A stretch of 64,000 nucleotides of DNA. Source: Pomphorhynchus laevis (Eukaryota; Acanthocephala; Palaeacanthocephala; Echinorhynchida; Pomphorhynchidae). The stretch spans positions 1-64,000 of the forward strand of contig WNNJ02000502.1 in assembly GCA_012934845.2 (NCBI GenBank), in the 5' to 3' direction. This document shows, piece by piece, positions 59,066 through 64,000 of this stretch; the stretch's first letter is position 1, and every line of letters begins with the position of its first letter. The notes below the pieces were generated by a model that saw only the letters and a list, made by a program, of their open reading frames with translations, did not search any database and was not told where the DNA came from. A program made the position numbers and the translations under genes.

Positions 59066-60093
59066 CCGTCCCGTCCCTTCTGGCTCGTTTATCAAAAACA
59101 TACATCCATCAATCAAATTCACCTGCACAAACCTTCACGATTCATCCACTCATAACATTTCCTCACATCACTTGCTACTCTCTATATTATCCATATCCTT
59201 TTTGTCTCCCGATTTCGAACCTACTCCCTTCATATCCTCAACTTACAGCTCTTCTATCGTCACCTCACCCACTCACGTCACTAATCCACCTTCACGAAAA
59301 CGCTTTCCTTCTTGCGATCCTTGTATCATCGTCACTGATATCACTCATTTCACCTCCTTATATCCGCAAGCACGTCTCAACCACGATGTTTCTGCCTTCA
59401 GATCCATCCTCCGTCTCTTGTTCATGCGGGTAACCCATCATTTTTTAAAGGCATCTCTCCTGTAGCATTCATCTGCCTAAACAAATATTCACAATCTAAT
59501 CCATCTCAGCCCTCTCTCTTGAAAATTGTATTCAAGCACATCACTCTCATGCCTCTTTTGTCCCCTCCGAACGATTTAAACTCATCTTTTCAGCCACTCA
59601 CATTTTCCCGATCGCACCTTCTTCCAAAATCGCTCAACACTCTCCTGCCCGCATAGAAAAACGCCGTCGCGAGGAAAACGGTGAAACATTCATCTTCATC
59701 CGAAATATCGACGGAAATTTTATAGTTATTCACCACAACCGTCCAAAAATTCGATGGCGCTTCATCTCCCCTATGTGCCTTCTTCGCTAGCCTCCATCAC
59801 CATCACACACGGTTTTCGCTTCAGCCTCCTCAACACTAGATATATTCTTTATAAATCCGATCTCTAACTCAACCTCTTCATCAAGCAATCCATCGATCTC
59901 TTCTGCCTCATCAAACCCTGGCACTCTGATTCCGACGACCTCTCTATTCGCCGTATGCTCTCCGCCGGTTGCTCACCAGTCGAATCCGCCCGCCACCTCA
60001 GCTCATCCCCTTCAAAATTTTCTTAACATGGCGGCATTGTCGCATTTGTCAGTCACCCCCGTATGTTCGCAAAATAACTTCCCCTTTCCTTCT
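59066..60093 (+). mobile_element. CR1-like LINE internal fragment, inverted copy of 62277-63303
   Basis: This fragment covers the C-terminal half of ORF1 (SSIVTSPTHVTNPPSRKRF) and the start of the endonuclease. It is the near-identical complement of 62277-63303. It has neither the 5' nor the 3' end of the element, so ordinary 5' truncation cannot explain it; an inverted duplication is more likely. Confidence 0.85.
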
Positions 60094-60120
60094 CCCGGTC
60101 TATCCGATCAGTCGAGTGTC

Positions 60121-60284
60121 AACGAGCAGTATTTTATAAATGCCTATTAGAAGACTGCCATCCGACGGTTTGAAAACCTACGAATGAACATTGTCTTTTA
60201 AATTTATCGATCTTATAAAGTTTATTAATTAAACTTTTAGTGTAATTAATGAGACTTATCAGCATTTATAAAATACTGCTCGTT
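60121..60284. mobile_element. 164-bp MITE with 23-bp perfect terminal inverted repeats
   Basis: AACGAGCAGTATTTTATAAA with TGC at 60121-60143 is the exact complement of 60262-60284. The interior is non-coding. I see no clear target-site duplication. It lies 28 bases beyond the end of the inverted LINE fragment. 60285-60655 shows nothing further. Confidence 0.85.
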
Positions 60285-60654
60285 AGTAAGAAATTGTAAT
60301 CTTGATTAATAGGCCTAACAATTAGAGAACTCGTAGTGATAATTCATATTTAATAATTTCCTGCCGCAAATGAGGAAACGTCACTGGATACGCATACATT
60401 AAATATAGGCGGAATACTACATTAAATAACATTCGAAATCTACCATCGTTTAATTATTTTACTGAACGCTCGATAATTCATTACATGTACCTTCATTTGC
60501 TCACAACAAAATCTGTCCGCACACGTTCTTAGATCTTTTTTAATAATAACGCTTAATTCGCGATATTGATTAAACCTCTTGATTATTTTAGAATTGATTA
60601 AACACTCAGCTGCACAACGAGATGAACCAATAAGCATGTTGTAGTATCTGGGTT

Positions 60655-63545
60655 TAAAAAAGATTTATTTTTATGTGGCAAATGCGTGAAACGGTGGAGT
60701 TGATGATGCGTTGGAGGGGCAAGATGATAGATTTTGGAGAATTGGCGTAAAGGTTGAGGCAGTAATTGATATTTGAGAAGAGAAGCGATGAAAGAAGATG
60801 AGGATCTACATTATTTTGGACTTGTCGGGATTTTGAACGAGATGAAGATGGGAGAGACGTTTGTAGATAGAAAGACAGTTGGAGGCAGAAATATCGATAT
60901 CGTGTATGCGATGGGCACATGCATGATGATAGATGAGTATGTCATCGGCGTATTTCATGACGTTAAATGACTAAGGTTTGGTAAACACAGAGAGATCGCC
61001 GAGCAGAAGAGAGAGAAAACAGGGTACCTAGGACTGAACCTTGTGGGACTCTGCAGAAAATAGAGATGGGAGGGGAGGATGACGAATTAGAACAGACGCG
61101 AAAGAAACGGTCGAATAGAAATGTAGCAAACCATTCTACGGTGGAGGAAGAAAATTCGTAATTATAACGAAGGCGAAAAATGAGGATAGAGTGGTCCACG
61201 ATGTCAAAGCAGGAGGAGACGTCGTGGGAGATCAGAACACTATATAGAGCGTTGTCACGAGAAATTATGGGCAAATTCATGAGAACAGATGAGACTTCAG
61301 CAGATGAGACAGAGAGAAGATGAAAGAATTCCGGGAGAATAAAGTGAAGCGAGTAACAGTGATATAGGATGCAGATGGGCTGTGAGAGAGCAACGTGGAT
61401 ACTTTGGTCTGGATAAATGACGAATAATCATGTGGATTGATGTTGCAATACGAAGGGGAGCGAGCAAGGATTGAGTTAAAAGTATGGCAGAGAGCAAGAT
61501 AAAAATTATTTATAAATTATTTATCTTGCTCTGGCGAAGAGCAAGATAAAAATACCGGAGAGGCGAAGTGAGCGAGCTGATATCACGGCTGAGAGAGCGG
61601 TGACAGATACGAAAAGAATGACGGAGTCGACACTTTGAGAGTAGGCATCGGATATCAAACCATGGGGAACGGTGCAAGCGACAGTGATGGTTGAAAGGCA
61701 AGAGAAGATCAAGAGTGGATGTTAGTTCAGAGTCGAAAATAAAGGCGATATCTTGAAGGGAAGATAATGCTATTGTTGGAGAGGATATAGACGACTTGAG
61801 TAAGGGAGAGCGGATTAGAGGGAGATCAAGATTTCTCTAAGAGCGATGTAGGATGGTAGGAGTATGAGGGGTGTGGTTGAAAGTAAGATCAAGAGTGAAG
61901 AGAAAGTGATTGGATAGACCAGAATCGGAGATAGACACTGAGGTGTGTGCAGAAAAACGATCGAGGACAGCGATGATGTCGAGTGCACGGCCAAGAATAT
62001 GTGTGTAGGCAGTGGATATGAGTTTGTAGTTGTAGTCTGGATAGAATGATGATGAATCGGATAAAATCGATGGAAGAGGGACGGCCAAGGCGGATGTTGA
62101 AGTCGTCAAGAACGAGTGAAGGAATTGAAGACAAAGAACAGTGGAACAGGAGGTCAGCGAGTTCGATAAAAATAAGAAGGTATGAGCTGATGAACCATGA
62201 CGGTATACAATGGCGAGATCCTGAGTGTTCAGGCTAGAAGAAAGACACATTAGCAATTTAAAAGAACAAGGGCATGAAAGGGGAAGTTATTTTGCGAAAA
62301 TACGCGGGGTGACTGACAAATGCGACAATGCCGCCATGTTAAGAAAATTTTGAAGGGGATGAGCTGAGGTGGCGGGCGGATTCGACTGGTGAGCAACCGG
62401 CGGAGAGCATACGGCAAATAGAGAGGTCGTCGGAATCAGAGTGCCAGGGTTTGATGAGGCAGAAGAGATCGATGGATTGCTTAGTTAAGAGGTTGAGTTA
62501 GAGATCGGATTTATAAAGAATATATCTAGTGTTGAGGAGGCTGAGGCGAAAACCGTGTGTGATGGTGATGGAGGCTAGCGAATAAGGCACATAGGGGAGA
62601 TGAAGCGCCATCGAATTTTTGGACGGTTGTGGTGAATAACTATAAAATTTCCGTCGATGTTTCGGATGAAGATGAATGTTTCACCGTTTTCCTCGCGACG
62701 GCGTTTTTCTATGCGGGCAGGAGAGTGTTGAGCGATTTTGGAAGAGGTGCGATCGGGAAAATGTGAGTGGCTGAAAAGATGAGTTTAAATCGTTCGGAGG
62801 GGACAAAAGAGGCATGAGAGTGATGTGCTTGAATACAATTTTCAAGAGAGAGGGCTGAGATGGATTAGATTGTGAATATTTGTTTAGGCAGATGAATGCT
62901 ACAGGATAGATGCCTTTAAAAAATGATGGGTTACCTGCATGAACAAGAGACGGAGGATGGATCTGAAGGCAGAAACATCGTGGTCGAGACGTGCTTGCGG
63001 ATATAAGGAGGTGAAATGAGTGATATCAGTGACGATGATACAAGGATCGCAAGAAGGAAAGCGTTTTCGTGAAGGTGGATTAGTGACGTGAGTGGGTGAG
63101 GTGACGATAGAAGAGCTGTAAGTTGAGGATATGAAGGGAGTAGGTTCGACATCGGGAGACAAAAAGGATATGGATAATATAAAGAGTGGCAAGTGATGTG
63201 AGGAAATGTTATGAGTGGATGAATCGTGAAGGTTTGTGCAGGTGAATTTGATTGATGGATGTATGTTTTTGATAAACGAGTCAGAAGGGACGGGACGGGG
63301 TGTCGGGAAGTGAAGATGATATGGGATGGAAAGTATATATGATGACAGGATCAGTAGGTGGAGAAAGGACATCGGAAACGATGGGGGTAGTTTGCTTGAA
63401 CGTGTTTGTTGTTGATATGTTCTGAGGCGAGTGGTTGTGTATTAGTTTGGTGGCACAAAAACCACAGAGGAAATTTTCTTTACACCTTATGTTGTCACAG
63501 GCGATTGTGATCCAGATGCTGCAGTCGTCTGTCGAGCAATGCACT
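60655..63545 (-). mobile_element. CR1-like LINE, decayed second copy
   Basis: On the minus strand, 63281-63544 encodes the PHD-like finger (MHCSTDDCSIWIT and NFLCGFC). 62899-63372 encodes the rest of ORF1. 61837-62256 encodes endonuclease (IVYRHGSSAHTF). 60963-61280 encodes RT motif A (HDVSSCFDIVDH) and motif B (RVPQGSVLGTL). The 3' end matches that of the intact LINE. At about 2.9 kb it has internal losses relative to the 4.35-kb copy and many frame breaks. A 20-base hairpin sits at 61500-61545. 63545-64000 is non-coding. Confidence 0.85.
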
Positions 63546-64000
63546 TGTAATTAAGCATAGTTGGTGTCGGTCGTAGCTGTCTTCGTAAATGTCTTTGTCT
63601 TCGTAGCTGTCTATGTAGTCTTTCGTTTGGTCGTGTTCAGGATAATCGTGAAAATTTGTACTTTTCTTTTGTCGAAGCGCGAAGCGAGCGGAAAATTGTT
63701 AGTATTTATAACAATACATGTTATAACCAATGTTTATCATTTTTATAGTTTAACATGGATTGAAGTTGGCGAATAAATAAATATTGAATAAATTGAATAT
63801 AATAGAAATTAAAAATAACATTTTAATTCCCGATTTCCTCTTAACTAAAACAGCCAAATAAAAATCACCAACTTTAATCTATGTTGAATTATATTAAATG
63901 ATAAATATGTGATTACCACATATGCTATGGGTGTGTAAAAGATCTCACGGTATTACTTTAAATCGTAATTTACGTATAGATTCAATGGTGTACGTTAGTC

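Overview
The window is animal nuclear DNA: strongly AT-rich, with a few intron-split host genes in a mass of old transposable elements. Two host genes are recognised from their protein families. One is a complete six-exon gene for the mitochondrial Obg-type GTPase MTG2/GTPBP5 (18249-22571, + strand). The other is a long minus-strand gene for RUSF1 (DUF647 family), with exons between 48236 and 28503. Introns of 45-51 nt sit beside kilobase introns packed with repeats. Together with the AT richness, PHD-finger CR1-like LINEs, Penelope-like elements and hammerhead ribozymes, this fits a flatworm, perhaps a planarian. That assignment is inference.

Layout. 1-17700 is almost all LINE. There is a decayed PHD/APE LINE (2.3-4.66 kb, -), a decayed LINE with a restriction-like endonuclease (5.6-9.0 kb, +) carrying a 21-bp minisatellite, a second decayed APE LINE (9.1-12.65 kb, -), and a nearly intact CR1-like LINE (12.74-17.1 kb, -). 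18.2-22.6 kb is MTG2, with repeats in its last intron. 24.0-24.9 kb is a tRNA-headed SINE-like element carrying a hammerhead ribozyme, beside a 156-bp-arm palindrome between two (AT)n tracts. 26.6-29.5 kb holds a minus-strand exon of an unknown gene, a hammerhead element, the last RUSF1 exon and a small plus-strand gene. 30.9-43.4 kb holds two kinds of Penelope-like element, one with the GIY-YIG nuclease after the RT and one with it before the RT. Many short 3'-end copies of the second kind surround them. 45.4-47.5 kb has two pairs of ~400-bp-spaced direct repeats with hammerhead cores, resembling retrozymes. 50.6-63.6 kb returns to LINE remains, with one thioredoxin-like ORF at 56.3 kb and an inverted pair of LINE fragments at the right end.

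The most unusual system is the set of hammerhead-bearing small retroelements at 24.2, 27.4, 37.3-37.5, 45.4-45.8 and 47.0-47.4 kb. At least two (27361-27436 and 24190-24292) can form all three helices around an intact core. Several copies begin exactly where ribozyme cleavage would make an RNA 5' end. Three families share a possible base pairing between the strand before helix I and loop II, kept by compensating changes. I saw no prokaryotic gene, CRISPR array, rRNA or functional tRNA.
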